64,000 nt of DNA from Cichorium intybus (taxonomy: Eukaryota > Streptophyta > Magnoliopsida > Asterales > Asteraceae). Shown one piece after another: positions 25,983 to 37,728 of this stretch. Location of the stretch: assembly GCA_023525715.1 (NCBI GenBank), contig CM042012.1, positions 49,986,464-50,050,463 of the forward strand. Reading direction: 5' to 3'. Position 1 is the stretch's first letter; the number at the start of each line of letters is the position of its first letter. The position numbers were made by a program, and so were the translations under genes. Below the pieces are notes generated by a model. That model was not told the origin of the DNA and did not search any database. It saw nothing but the letters and a program-made list of their open reading frames with translations.

Positions 25983-27560
25983 GTTGACCAACTTGTTTAT
26001 TTTGATGATGTTTGTGTTTAAGACAATATGATATGTTGGTATCGTTTTGGTTGTGTTTATGTTATTCTGATAGTAACTTTGTAACTGAATGTTATCTTTT
26101 GTTGAAAGTTATCCAAGAACAACCTTGCATCTCAACACCGTGTTTTGACTATGTATCATTCATATTGTGTTGTAATCAATCCAATGCAAAAGTTTTAAAA
26201 GACTAAGGTTCAGAAGATAAATGACTCAGAAGAAGCTGCTACACCGAAGATTATTTTGATCTTCGGTATCACCTATCAGCAAGTCAACCAAACTGTGAAG
26301 ATGTATCAGATCAATCATGAATATCAAAAGATGGCCTTGGACACCGAAGATCAATCACGATCTTCAGATACTCATTCCAAGCTGGATCAAAACACAAAAG
26401 AATGGATCCAAACATACTCACTCAGAAGAACACGATATTAGAATATCCAAGCCTCAATCCTTGTCAGAACAAGTTCTAACCAAAGATCAATCATGATATT
26501 TGGTTACTACAAGGTCATCAGTTCACTTAGAATATTAAAGAATGGAGATAAGAAAAGAAGATAAGCAGATTAAGTTATAGACTATCATTAGACTAGAATA
26601 GGCGTGTTCTCTTAGAAGCATGTCGAATGTACTTAGTGTATTATTATATGCAAGCATGGGTCGTCCTAGTCTGAAATAGTATTATTTTATTATAGAAACC
26701 ATCTTGTCTGACTGAAGAGGGATATGTTGACCCTTCTTCGGTCCTTAAGATAATATCCTCTAGTCTTCCCTTGCATTATAAAAGGGAGATCAGCTCTTCA
26801 TTATATCTTTATGGTTTTGAAGAACACGGTAATACACTATTCATTATAATTTCTTTTTCTTTTTTCTTTTTCTTTTAATATATTATTTAATTAGGTAATT
26901 TAAAAAAAGAAGATACACCCAACTCCCCCTGCCCCCACAACCTCGTCTCTCTCTCTCTATATATCTTCTTCACCTACAACTCAAACACATACATTAAATT
27001 CAACTTCAGATTAATGCTTTCAATCTCATCTTGATAAATCTTTCAGGTATTGTTGAAGGTTTTTATGGTGGTTGGAGAAACCCGAAGATGATGGTGGCTT
27101 AAAGCTTTCATGGAGGAAGATAAGAAGGTGAAGGTGGTGCTAGGTTTATTCGTGAAGTGAAGCGGTCCAAAGAAAACAAGATGCAAGAAACGTTGTTCTA
27201 TTTTTAAGGAAGTCGAGAATACAACTTTGATAGACGTTTTCATCAGAAATGGAAGGCTAGGGAAGGGAACGACACCGGAAAAAGGACAGAGAGAGGGATG
27301 GAAGGATAGGGAGAGAGAGAGAGATAGAGAGAGAGAAAGAGAGAGAGAGTGTGTGTGTGTGTGTGTGTGGTGGAGGAAAAGGGGTGAGTTTTGTTGGGAT
27401 ATTGATTGTGTCGAGATTTGTATATCCGAAGTTCTAGTGTTCCTGTTCGAAGTTAAAGATTGATCCGAATATGTGAGTGTGATCCGAAAAATGCTAACTG
27501 TCATTTTGTGCTTATCTTTAGAAACTAGCATGATTATCTAGGGTTTCTGTTATTATCTGT
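25983..27560. other. Spacer with hairpins and a TATA-like promoter, no confirmed gene
   Basis: Three 25-26 bp inverted repeats of the ACCGAAGAT..ATCTTCGGT type lie at 26243, 26343 and 26479. TATAAAAGGGAG follows at 26777, in a setting like an LTR or pararetroviral promoter. Further on are a T/C-rich tract, a (GA)n(GT)n microsatellite (about 27308-27371), and a long minus-strand frame (27043-27531) that is mostly the translated microsatellite. I do not recognise a product. Confidence 0.4.
26777..26783 (+). promoter_or_regulatory. TATA box of an unassigned promoter
   Basis: GCATTATAAAAGGGAG is a strong TATA context, followed 25-35 bases later by pyrimidine-rich sequence suited to transcription start. 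No gene or LTR border could be assigned to it. Confidence 0.4.
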
Positions 27561-27910
27561 AAATGATGAGCTTAATGTTTAGGTCCATTATATGTTAATA
27601 TAAATACCTCTGTAACCCTAGATGATGTGGAGGTCGAAAAGAACAATTATAACATTCACTGTAACCGTGCTTGATTGGGTGCTCATCTCTTTGACTAGGA
27701 GCCCTATCTTTATTTACAGTGAATAAAATCATTCGACTACTTGAATATTCATACTCGTTGTTCGCGTTATAAGCCATTGAATAATGGATCTTTGCAGAAT
27801 CTTAACCAGGACAAAAGCTTTGAAACACGGAAGACTGGATCCAAGAACGATTTGGAACCACGATTCAAAGAGAATTATTATGACCTGGTAAAAAGATCGG
27901 CAAACAACCC

Positions 27911-28390
27911 GCTCCGATACCACTTGTTAGGATCGAATCCGATGAACTGAACAATAAATACGATAAATCAAACACAATACGATAAAAGATATGAATCAAA
28001 ACGGTGCCGAATGATTGATTAATTAGGTTTGAATATAAAGATAGTGCTCCTAATTACAAAACGTAACGAGCAACTTGAATAAGCACAAAAAACGACTCAA
28101 ATCCTAAAACGTATTTTCGTCACCCATTAATTACGCTATAAAAACGTCATTTATACTAAACTGACATAAAATACATGGACTCGAAACCCTAACCCATAAT
28201 AATATAAATCGCTGGAACGGCTCGTGGGCTTCGGCATAATAGTCCGCTTTAGAATCTGCACTCCATAATTTTTCCCGTATAAATAAAATAAATGCCGCGT
28301 CATTAGTTTCGATATTTATAACTCATCTGGCTTCTTTTATTTTAATCAAAAAATATTAAAATTGGTATTAAAAAAACAAATAAAAAGGTG
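27911..28390 (-). mobile_element. Fragment of a copia-type LTR with primer-binding site
   Basis: On the minus strand TGGTATCGGAGC (27911-27922) matches the initiator-Met primer site with one change. It lies next to a CTAACA LTR end (TGTTAGG at 27925 on the plus strand). The sequence to the right would be the LTR and that to about 27600 the leader. I could not find the other LTR border or any partner LTR, so this is a truncated remnant. Confidence 0.45.
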
Positions 28391-28933
28391 ATTTAATCTT
28401 TTCAAATATGTCATGGACCAAATAAATGAAAAATTCTTGATTTTAGACATCCTATGCAACTCGAAAACTTTTTGGATCCCATCCTCCACTTGACGTAATC
28501 AGGATTTATACTCAAACAAACAGTTATGAATTAAATTTTTTTTTATCCCTTTAGAGTCACATATTTGGGCAAGGTCTTTTTTAGAATGTCTTTTGGAGCT
28601 CTAATAGAGAAGAGAGACATCAATGGGTGTCATGGGAGACCATAGTTTTTGAAAAACGATATGAACCAATTTTGCAGTTTGTCTTAAATTATTATAAAAA
28701 AATAATTTTGTATATTTTCTAGTTAATTTGACATGTCTATTTACATTTAAAACATTTAGTATGATAGCATTTTACATTAACTAACATATTTAAGTTAATA
28801 AATTAAAAATACACATGCATCAAAAGATATTTGAAAAGTCATTATAATATACAAAAAGACAAATGAGTTTGTGCTTGAAAAATATGCTCTTATTATAATA
28901 GATATATTCACAATGGTTTTGGTTATCATAGAC

Positions 28934-30426
28934 TCATGGGAAACCATTAACCGAAAATCCTCCATCAACAGCAATTGTTTGGCCAGTAATATAAGAAGCC
29001 GCAGGCAGACAAAGAAAGGCCACAAGCGATGAAACTTCATTTGCTTCTGCAACACGTTTCAATGGAGTTCTTGATACCACTTTTCCCAAAAACTCCTCAT
29101 TACTTATCAACTGCCCACAAAAAGAGAAAAAAAAAAAAGTAAACTTTTTTTCATCAATTTACACGAAAAGAAAAGTTTATAGAGGGAATGAAAAGAAGAT
29201 ATTACATGTTCAACAAGTGGGGTTTTAGTGTACCATGGTGATACACTATTAGTCCGAATGTTGTCTTTTGCCCATTCACATGCTAAATTCTTTGCAAGTT
29301 GATTCATTGCACCTGTGAAAAGAAAATTGAAGTTAAAAAGCATTTTCCATGAGATATATTAAAGTGTTACAGAAAGCAAATTGGAGAACGAAACGTGGAA
29401 AACTATATATACCTTTAGTGGCACCATAGATGGAACCAGAAGAAATGTTAATGGCACCTGCAACAGAGGAAATGAACACGATGCTTCCAGATCCAGAAGC
29501 TTTTAGAAGAGGATGTGCAAGTTGACACAAATGGTATGATGATTCCAAATTGGTAGCCATGAGCATGGAATACTCTTCTGCGGTGTACTCAGTTGTGGGT
29601 TTTCTGATGTTTGTCCCAACATTGTTTATCTGAAGATACGAACTCCATGGAAGTAAGTTTTGTTACAGATGTGGACGTTTGTGAAATCATTTGTAGAAAG
29701 CGAGTCATTGTGTTTGATCTAACAATTGTCTAGCTATCGATTAAATGTATACATCTAATAGGGATTAGCGGAATTAGGAGTTAACAAAGATTAACGGATG
29801 ATTGTGAACGAATAAAACAGTAATTCTGGACCTTGAATTGGTTCGAAGGATAAGAAACAATTAAGTTTTAATAACGTTTTCCCCAAGTTGTATGGCAGCG
29901 ATTACGGAAACGTTGATATTAGTCCGAAATTAATATTTGTGACATTGCATCCACGATTTGGTGCCTTAAACCTCAACAAATTCCTAAATCTCAGTTCTTC
30001 GGATACTGATGGAGTAATTAGTAGAAAATTTTAGCTCGAGAAGTCGCGTTGAGATTCGAAGATGATCTAGAACATAAATGAAAATTAAAGAGAAAATCGT
30101 CCAAACTAATCGGATGAACTTACTAGAATGTTGAGCTTTCCATTGAAGACGGAGGAAACTTTTTCTAGAAGCTGTTCGCGCTGAGGACGAGAAGTTGCGT
30201 CGCAGATGGATCCGGTGACGGTGAAGCCCTTTTGAGACCATTCTTGTAAGCGTTGGTTAAGGTCCGCCTCGTTGCGAGAGCAGGTGTGAACCGCGGCTCC
30301 TAACCCCGCCAATTCCTCCACCACAGCGTAGCCGACGCCACGTGTGCCGCCGGTGACGAGAGCAGTCATTCCAGCCAGAGACCATCTGGAATTTGAAGTC
30401 GCAGAACTGCCATCCGCCGTCGCCAT
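28934..30426 (-). CDS. Tropinone reductase-like short-chain dehydrogenase (SDR)
   Basis: This spliced gene appears intact. Exons are 30426-30124, 29629-29413, 29312-29206 and 29110-28934, all with GT-AG introns (494, 100 and 95 bp). They sum to 804 bp, giving 267 residues, the normal length for plant tropinone-reductase homologues (SDR65C group). Visible motifs are the NADP(H) Rossmann signature TGGTRGVGYAV at the start, INNVGTN (the NNAG position), the catalytic serine in FISSVAG, the catalytic YGATK, and a C-terminal AVDGGFSVNGFP. The start ATG was chosen because it begins the family's usual short N-terminus before WSLAGMTALVTGG. The expected role is cytosolic NADPH-dependent reduction of a small carbonyl compound. 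The substrate cannot be inferred, and true tropinone reduction is only one possibility. It lies between two inverted LARD elements and has no neighbouring gene. Confidence 0.9.
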
Positions 30427-30862
30427 GTTGTGATATCTGTGCACCGGCGGAAAGGAGCTCTATGTACTCGTTTTTGCAACGTTTTTTCGACGGAGATAAT
30501 ATTGTTTTCTTCCACTTTTTTAGTTTCATATACACCCAATTTATGATAACAAGCGGACAAAATTAAATAGATGGTGATGATGACGTCCCAGCAATAGTTC
30601 TTATAATAATATTTTATAAAATTATCCATTTTTTTATTTTTATTATTATTATTTTTTTTTTGGTTTTTTTTGAAACCGGCCAATAATTTATATGGAGCGT
30701 ACTCGAACGTGGTAAATCAGGTCGGCATTATGCATTTAATTCTTCATTTATCTGCTATCTTTTTTCTCTCTCTTACTTTTCTCTTTTCTTTGTCTTTTAT
30801 TTTTTTAGTATAGGAACACGGTATTCGGTAAATGTCGCCGCCTTTCTATCGACAATCACCGT
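30427..30862 (-). promoter_or_regulatory. Upstream region of the SDR gene
   Basis: This AT-rich interval between the SDR start codon and the repeat block must hold the gene's promoter and 5' UTR. On the minus strand CATATAAATTATT at about 30681-30693 could be a TATA box about 260 bp upstream of the ATG, and GTGTATATGAAAC near 30522-30534 is a nearer candidate. A long (A/T) tract lies at 30630-30672. Neither box is proven. Confidence 0.4.
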
Positions 30863-30920
30863 CAGGGCTGGCCCAAGAATAGAGCGAACGATCCAGGGCA
30901 TCAAAACTCTTTTTTTTTTT
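30863..30920 (+). mobile_element. hAT-like terminal fragment
   Basis: CAGGGCTGGCCCAAG starts at 30863 and runs through CCAGGGCATC into a T-rich run. It resembles the start of plant hAT elements (CAGGGCCGGCCC followed by a CCAGGGC block). It abuts the truncated end of copia-1. No opposite terminus was seen. Confidence 0.4.
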
Positions 30921-31123
30921 TCGGTAGACGACCAAGATACAAGATTATTTCCTAGAAAAACGGAATATACCGAAGTGGAGCGTCGAGTATCCGGACATCC
31001 GGCCCAATCGTCCCTTGAGAAGTAACGGGGGACTTATTAGTGAGGCCAAATGAGATAGTCCCTTGAACATACCGTAGAATCTGCTTGAGTGCATGTAGAT
31101 GTAGCGTCCGGGGTGCATGCATA
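30921..31123 (-). pseudogene. Copia-1 RNase H remnant (left piece)
   Basis: On the minus strand this encodes MHAPRTLHLHALKQILRYVQ and then DWAGCPDTRRSTSVYSVFLG, the copia RNase H region. A change of frame is needed between the two parts. It directly continues the frame that stops at 46034 on the other side of copia-2; both sides share the target copy GCATA. It ends in an A-run after WSST, so the last part of RNase H and the LTR are missing. Confidence 0.85.
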
Positions 31124-31766
31124 TGTTGGTTATATGTCCATCGTTATAACAAGTTGGTAATATTACTATAAATAGTAGGGTCCTTTTGAGTTACACGCAA
31201 GAGACGATTTAGCTAAAAGAGATCGAAAATAAACTTGAGGGGTTAAGTTTATTAATATATCAAAGTAAAGGTATATTAATTAGAAACTTAATGGTTAAGT
31301 TTATTAATATACCAAAGTAAAGGTATATTAATTAGAAACTTAATAAGGATAAAGGACCAAAGTGAAATATCCACGAGGGAGGGGATAAGGATGAGGAGCA
31401 CTATAAATACAACCTTAGATCTGAGTTGTAGGGGCTGCCAAAACCCTAATTTTCGTCACTCTCCTCCCACCCCTCGGTATACGGCTGATTTCTTTCAAAA
31501 CCCTAAGTATTATGTGCTAAAACTTCAAGCAAAGGTATATACTACATCAACGGGTGCTGGATCGTTGTCTTGGGTGCGATTACATTAGAGGAGTTCTACT
31601 TTGGGCTCTTGTCATCCTAACAAGATCCGATCTGAGATCTAAAATGTATTTCTTGAACCCTCTTGATTTTACAGTTACAAAAGTGTGCATAATTCTGTGA
31701 TCCTGGTTGAATACGATTTTGATTTCTGTTTCCACTGCGTTGTTTTTATGCCATCGTATTCCAACA
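31124..31766 (+). repeat. Copia-2 5' LTR
   Basis: It starts TGTTGG and ends CCAACA. An internal tandem duplication of about 54 bp lies at 31238-31345 (GTTAAGTTTATTAATATA units). A likely TATA box, TATAAATA, is at 31402-31409. Confidence 0.9.
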
Positions 31767-31780
31767 GTGGTATCAGAGCC
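31767..31780 (+). other. Copia-2 primer-binding site
   Basis: GTGGTATCAGAGCC directly follows the LTR end and is complementary to initiator-Met tRNA. Confidence 0.9.
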
Positions 31781-33262
31781 ACTTTATCATGATTTTGTAC
31801 TGTTTAGATTCGATTAGATATGTTAAAAATCGTTTTTTTTTTCTGATTTATCGAATCTGTTCGACGTCCGCGCCGCGGTACTTGAAATATCGCGTCGCGG
31901 GTTTTTCTAAAGTTACGATCATTAGGGTTTTGCCGCGTCGCGTTTCCTAGTGTTCCACGCCGCGTCGTTCTTGTCATGATCGATTTATTCTGATTACCGC
32001 GTCGCGTTTTCTTGTGATCCGTGTCGCGACGGTCGTGGCGGTTTTTTTTCTGAAAAAGATTTCTTGATATGCTAAATAGTGAATTTTAGTTTTATATGAT
32101 TGTTTAGATTAATGATTGACATTGAATGCTTGCATGCTCAATAGGATTAATAGCTAAACACAAAGTTTAAAATGCTTCAAAATTTAATGGATGATTGTTT
32201 AAATTAATTATTAACACTGCATCCTTGCGTGTTTAATAGAATTAATAGTTAAACATAATTTTCAAAGAATACTTAAAATTTTAAATGATATATATATTAG
32301 AATTGTATCTATATGTATAACTTAAAATAAAACATTGGTCAGACCATGACTAGGCTCACTCACTCTAAATGTGTCGAGAAGGTTTAAGGAGGTCTCTTCG
32401 ATTCCTAATGATGTTGGTTTTTAAATAGCATTCATTACTTACTACCCTCACCGCGTGCCGCATTTTATTGAGTGGTGTTACCGAAAGGGTTTGATAGGAC
32501 AATGTTTCAAGATAAAAGTATTACTGAAAATACAGAAGTAAAAATTGTTAAAAGTTAATAGAATTTTTCAAAAGTAAATTGGCATTTCAAACTGGTTTTA
32601 AATGTTTAAATTGACCATTTTTGCCAATTAAAAGGTTAAAGTGTTTTAACAAGAATGATATATGCAAAACTAGATTGTTAAAAGTTGTTGACATGTTTAA
32701 AATTTATTGGCAATTGTAAGACGGATTTTAAAAGTTTAGAAGACCATTTTGCCAAAAAGAAAGTTAAAATGTTTTAACTTAACGAAACGAAATCCCGTTT
32801 TATAAAAATATGAATCTCATGCTACCCACAAAGAACCACACATTTAACCGGGCCCTTCCAGCGTGGGAAGTGCTATAGCCAACGCGTCGGATTGGACTCG
32901 GCCAAAATGATGTGATACTCGCGATAACTCATGAATCATGGGTCGGGTGTCACGTGGGTCTTCGTGGTCGATTTACCATCCAAACTCGTGATCCACGGCA
33001 TACCCGTCACGAGAGAGAGAGGATGAGCATGATGGGATTAAACATTCCATTGATCAGATTCAATGAATCCCAAAAGATCTAGAAGCTTCATAGAGATTGA
33101 AGTTGGCAAAAGAGTATTGCCTACTTAAATAACTTCTTGGGGTGACTATGGCATACCTCTTCACAACCAAAAGCGAAATATGGATTCTAGCCTTAAGTAA
33201 AATAATTTTATGGGTAATTAATTTATTAAGGGATAATCAAACTAAACAAAACTCTATTTTAG
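31781..33262 (+). other. Copia-2 5' leader
   Basis: This non-coding leader contains a CpG-rich cluster at about 31866-32040 with repeated CGCGTCGCG-type words. From about 32330 to 33262 it aligns with the leader of LARD-2 (36050-36790): shared blocks include GGTTTGATAGGAC, the CATTCCATTGATCAG / CATGCCATTGAACAA pair, and the sequence up to a gag ATG. Confidence 0.7.
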
Positions 33263-34050
33263 ATGTCAACTAAAGAAAGTTTGAAAGTTACAAGTTTTTT
33301 TTACTGCGTGGCTTCCTCGATTAAAGTAAGTTCAACGGCATAGATTATGCGTGTTGGTTCCAGAACTTGAGAAGAGTACTCAATGTCAAGGGAAATTTTT
33401 ATATGATTAAGGAACAAGTTCCTATGGATTATCCAGCCAGATCCATTAGTGCTGAAATAGACGGTCAATCATCTTAGACGTCTAAATGATTCGAATAAGG
33501 TTGCTCGTTTCATGTTAGACACTATGATTCCCGAGCTTCAAAGAAGATTGTGGGGTCTTGGTGCTTTGACATGATTAACCGGCTTAAGGACATGATCCAA
33601 GAGCAGGTTAAATGGGAACGATTCGAAGTCATGAAAGCATTATTTGGATGTAGGCTGTTACTAGGATGGAGAGTCAATACCCATATGTTTAGCATAAGAG
33701 GGTACGTTGACCAAATGTGGAGGTTGGGATTTCCAATAAGTCAGGAGTTAGTCACGGACATTGTCCTTAACTCGCTGACTAGTTCTTATGATTAGTTCAT
33801 TCTGGACTTCATTATATAGAACTTAAAAGGACCCTTCGAGAGATTACATAGCATGTTGAGGAAAGTAGAACTTTACATGGCTAAGGAATCCAACACCACA
33901 GTTCCTAAAGGAGGTGTCATAAGGAAAAGGACAAACCCTACCAAGGGAATGATTTTCCTAAAGAAACCTCAATACTAAAATCCTGAGGAAGATTTTTGTT
34001 TCCACTGAAAGGATGTGGGACATGGAAGGCATAAATGCTCAAGATATCTG
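33263..34050 (+). pseudogene. Copia-2 gag remnant
   Basis: Starting at an ATG (33263), gag-like blocks are readable in more than one frame. They include DYACWFQNLRRVL, ARFMLDTMIPELQRRL, FDMINRLKDMIQEQVKWERF, and GYVDQMWRLGFPISQELVTD in the frame 33550-33795. A CCHC zinc-knuckle relic near 33990-34030 reads CFH-stop-KDVGHGRHKC, its second cysteine replaced by a stop. Several stops and shifts make it non-functional. Gag would form the virus-like particle. Confidence 0.75.
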
Positions 34051-34661
34051 ACGCAATAGAAGTAGTTGCAAGCCAAAGAGTATGGCACTTCAGGTATATT
34101 TGTAATTCCATAAGTGCTTTGCTTATGACTAGTATTGCCATTTTAATGGGCAGAGACTGGAATAAAGCATAGGTACAAACCATGGAGAGCTGGATCGAAT
34201 CATGGACTACAAGCAGCTTGCTTTCATCCATAGGATTAGGAACCAACATCTCTATAGTGTTTTAGTTTATGGTTTTGCAATTTGAAGATTGTTGATGTGA
34301 ACATTGTTTCATCAGATGGTTTTGACTTGGTTTAAATAAAGGTTGTTTTAAATAAAAGTTATTTTGGAACAAAGTTATGGTCATTACATCTATGAGAACT
34401 GGTTCACAACAATAGTTCGAAAAGATTGATTCAAGAGAATCCAAATGTTTGGATTAATGGTATGAGTGGAATTGTCTGGTTTTGTAAACTTGAAAGAAGC
34501 TACCAGAACTCCATATGGATAGGATTTTGGAGATCATTTGACTGAAAGTCTTATGATAACTGCTATTCTTGTCTACATAGAGAGATAACTATGCAATGCT
34601 CACAAGTTATTGTGGGCAAAGGCTGAGAATCTGTTGGACCTTGTACATCTAATGTATTTTG

Positions 34662-35438
34662 TGTTGGATTAGGTGTCTAAGCCATGACTAATAATTTGTA
34701 TTTACCTAATTAATAGAAGCAAAGTCCATTTGGGTTGCCCTCATAGCTGGAGGTTTGGTAGAAAGTTCGGTAGAGAGAGGGGTTGGTTTATTATGGGATT
34801 AATAAATCAATAGAAATAAAAGATATGGTTTGTTAATATATTAAAGTAATAATATATTAATTAGAAACTATATTGATTGATTAATAATTAATCAGAAATT
34901 AATTGGATTAATTTCTGTGGCATTAATTAGATTAATCAGGAGGTCAGGGATTAAAGTCGTACAAATTCAATAGTTGAATTGCGGCGCGCGGCGCGCCAAT
35001 GTAAAGGCCGCGATGCGCGTACATATTCGTACGAATTCAATAGTTGAATTGCGGCGCGCGGCGCGGAAACGATATGGCCGCGGCGCGCGTACAGATAATC
35101 CGGAAAATGGGCTGCGGCTAGGGTTTCTAGCTTTACCCTTTGGTTCCCTATAAATAGGGAGCCCTAGACCTCATTATCAGTTGCTCATTTCTATTATTCT
35201 CTCTGGAATTTTCGGTCCCTTCCTCTGGCTCCCTGGTGTGATCTCATTTGAGGCAGGACACTTGTGCTGCTTAGCTTCAAGATTAAAACTAAAGGTTAGT
35301 TTTTCTGATTTATTCTTTTAGTTAATTTTTGTTTGGCCTTTAGGAATTAGTTACATGTTCAAAGTAAGAAAACATAGATCTTTTCTAGGTTGCATGTGAA
35401 CTTAGGTTATTTAGTTCATGGTTGCGGAAAACCTTTTA
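34662..35438 (+). repeat. LARD-2 5' LTR
   Basis: It starts TGTTGG and ends CCTTTTA (the usual CA has become TA). It holds a 70 bp tandem duplication with CpG-rich GCGGCGCGCGGCGCG blocks (34965-35104), absent from the LARD-1 LTR, and a TATA box TATAAATA at 35149-35156. Confidence 0.9.
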
Positions 35439-35451
35439 GTGGTATCAGAGC
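35439..35451 (+). other. LARD-2 primer-binding site
   Basis: GTGGTATCAGAGC immediately follows the LTR, complementary to initiator-Met tRNA. Confidence 0.9.
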
Positions 35452-36351
35452 ATTTGGTTGTTTTCTTATTGAATTGCTGTAATAGTTTTCCTTAAATTTA
35501 GGGTTTATTGTTTATAAACTCTTTGGGCCTGATATGGATTTAGGGTTTGGGTTTTAGAAACCTTTTCCCCACCCCTTGGTAATTTTCGAAAATAGGCATT
35601 AGGGGTTTTGGAAGGCTTTCTATTTTTGGTAACTTTAATTGGTTAATTAAATGGATAACCTTAAACCCAGTTTGTTTGAATTCGATAATTAGGGGTTTAA
35701 GATAGGTTTAAATTGATTTGATTAATTTGGAAAAACCTATCTACATTTGAATTAATTTAATTAATTGTTTAATTAAAAGATAATTCAAGGGATTTAATTT
35801 AATTTTAATTTAATGGTTAAATTTCGAAAAATTAAAGGATAAATCCTAAAATATTTTAAAAGGTTTAAAATATCTAGATTTAATTAATTTAATTAATAGT
35901 TTAATTAAAAGATAAATTAAATCAAATTAAAGGTTTAATTTAATTTGAAATTTAATAGTTAAATTTCAGGAAATTAAAAGATAAACCAGAAATATTTTAA
36001 AAGATTTAAAATACATCTTATATATATTATTAAAGGTTAATACTATATGTATAAGATAAATTGGTTAGTCAAATCATTAGTAGGCCTCATTCACGAAGCT
36101 GGTCTATAAAGTGGGTATAAGGAGACTGCCTATAAAATGGCGGTCTAATGGGTGTTCACTCTCACCCACCGCTCGCCTGATCAGTGGAGGGTCGTTAGCC
36201 GAACAGTTTTGATAGGACCGCTTAATCATTAAAAGTATAATGATCAAAGTACTAGAACCCGTACAAGAATTCCCAATCTAGTTACTTTAGAAAAAATGTG
36301 AATTTGATGCTAACCCATGAAATTGCACATTGCACTTTATGAAACGTTGGT

Positions 36352-36376
36352 GGAGCGTGTGTGGGTTACCGGCACA
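36352..36376 (+). other. LARD hairpin apex 1 (leader)
   Basis: The 25-base apex starts GGAGCGTGTGTGG and ends ACCGGCACA. It is flanked by complementary arms TTGGTG/CACCAA and, further out, CTTTATGAA/TTCATAAAG. The LARD-1 equivalent is 24131-24155. Confidence 0.7.
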
Positions 36377-36432
36377 CCAATGGGGGTTCATAAAGAGTGG
36401 CAATGGGTTTCTCGGGTGTTATCATTGTTGAT

Positions 36433-36457
36433 GGAGCGTGTGTGGTTAACCGGCACA
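36433..36457 (+). other. LARD hairpin apex 2 (leader)
   Basis: The same 25-base apex with a GGTTAACC palindrome at its centre. Its arms are TTGATG/CATCAA, then TTATCAT/ATGATAA, then TCTCGGG/CCCGAGA. The LARD-1 equivalent is 24050-24074. Confidence 0.75.
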
Positions 36458-36788
36458 TCAATTTGAGATGATAATGGACCCCGAGAGTACCAAGCTAATT
36501 TGCATGGTTGTTCACACCCGGTTTGTGATCCTCGGCATCCCAGTCACAAACGGTGGGGCATATCCGAGATTAAACATGCCATTGAACAATTCAATGAATC
36601 TCACAGATCTAGGAATTTCATAAGACTGAAATTGATAAAAGTTATCTACCTTAATGACCACTATGTTGTGACTACGGCATCCCTCTTCACAGCATAGTTG
36701 GGGTATTTTGGATCCTAGCCTTGTTAAATAATATATATTGGGTAATTATTTAAAAGGATAATTAAACGAATAAATTCAAATTTTATAT

Positions 36789-37145
36789 ATGTCTGAAGAA
36801 AGTGTCATTCTCCTCCTTCTCCTCCTTCACCCATTTCTGAGAGCTTCAGAAAGCACCTGTTTAGTATGGTAAGGCTGACTGACCTGAACGGTGTGATATG
36901 GTTTTGCAATTAGAGAATAGTTCTTAGTTTTGCTGGCAAACCATATCCGACTGAGTGTCCGCTCCCAAACATGGCATCACACAGCAGCTTGTGATGAGCA
37001 TGACTCCTTGACTATTGAGTCCAAGGAAGTTCGTTGTCTTATGCTATTGATCAGTAACCCCGAGTTCCGCAGGGATTTAGAATTCCTAGGGTCTGATAAG
37101 TTAGCACAGCTAGTTCAGGAAAGGTTTCGTGAACTGGTTGAATAA
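36789..37145 (+). pseudogene. LARD-2 gag-like remnant
   Basis: An ATG at 36789 aligns with the copia-2 gag start. The readable gag-like piece is 36930-37145, with EVRCLMLLISNPEFRRDLEF, and ends in a stop after RELVE where LARD-1 continues. It is not a complete gag. Confidence 0.5.
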
Positions 37146-37476
37146 AGGGAACGAACTAGGATCTTCAAAGAGCTTGAAGTTGCAAGCTAGAAGGAAGTAG
37201 CACCAGTTTGCGTGTTCCCGAGATTGAGGGATACATAGGCGAACAGTATAAAACTGGTTTCCCTTTGTGATCGGGAGTTAAGCATTAGCTCAACTCGCTG
37301 ATCTGTTCATCCAGATGAACAGAAAGGGTAACCGGATAAGACAATCGTGGAAGTGCATTCAATGTCGACTCTGTATGAATCGTTCATGGAGAAGCATAGT
37401 TCCATTAATTCAGCTGCTTCAGGATTGAGTCCAGTATTAAGGTTCATCAAGAAATGATCCAGATCGTCTGGACCGA

Positions 37477-37728
37477 TTGTTCGATGTTCCAAACTGGGAA
37501 TCCATAAGGTGGGACACAGTCACGGAAAGATTGGAAAAATGCTCTAAAGCCAAACCGTTTGGCAAACTCATAAATATCTTAGAATTCAGAACACCTGATC
37601 CTCATTTCCTTGATACAGGATGTGTTTCACACATTTGCTCTGTATGCACAAACTCTAGAGGATGCGGGATGGTGTCGCACAGGAGCATACTCGGATTGGA
37701 TCTGGAGCTCGTGCAGTTTTTGAGTTAA
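37477..37728 (+). pseudogene. LARD-2 protease-like remnant
   Basis: An 83-residue frame with LDTGCVSHICS, the counterpart of 22780-23031 in LARD-1. It is the last trace of a copia polyprotein before the non-coding centre of the element. Confidence 0.55.

Noticed and set aside
27043..27531. 162-codon minus-strand frame
   Set aside because: The core is a translated (GA)n(GT)n tract (Ser-Leu and His-Thr repeats); the flanks show no family resemblance.
31440..31505. AAACCCTAA-like words suggesting telomere repeats
   Set aside because: They are isolated and not tandem; they are normal promoter-proximal words in plant LTRs.
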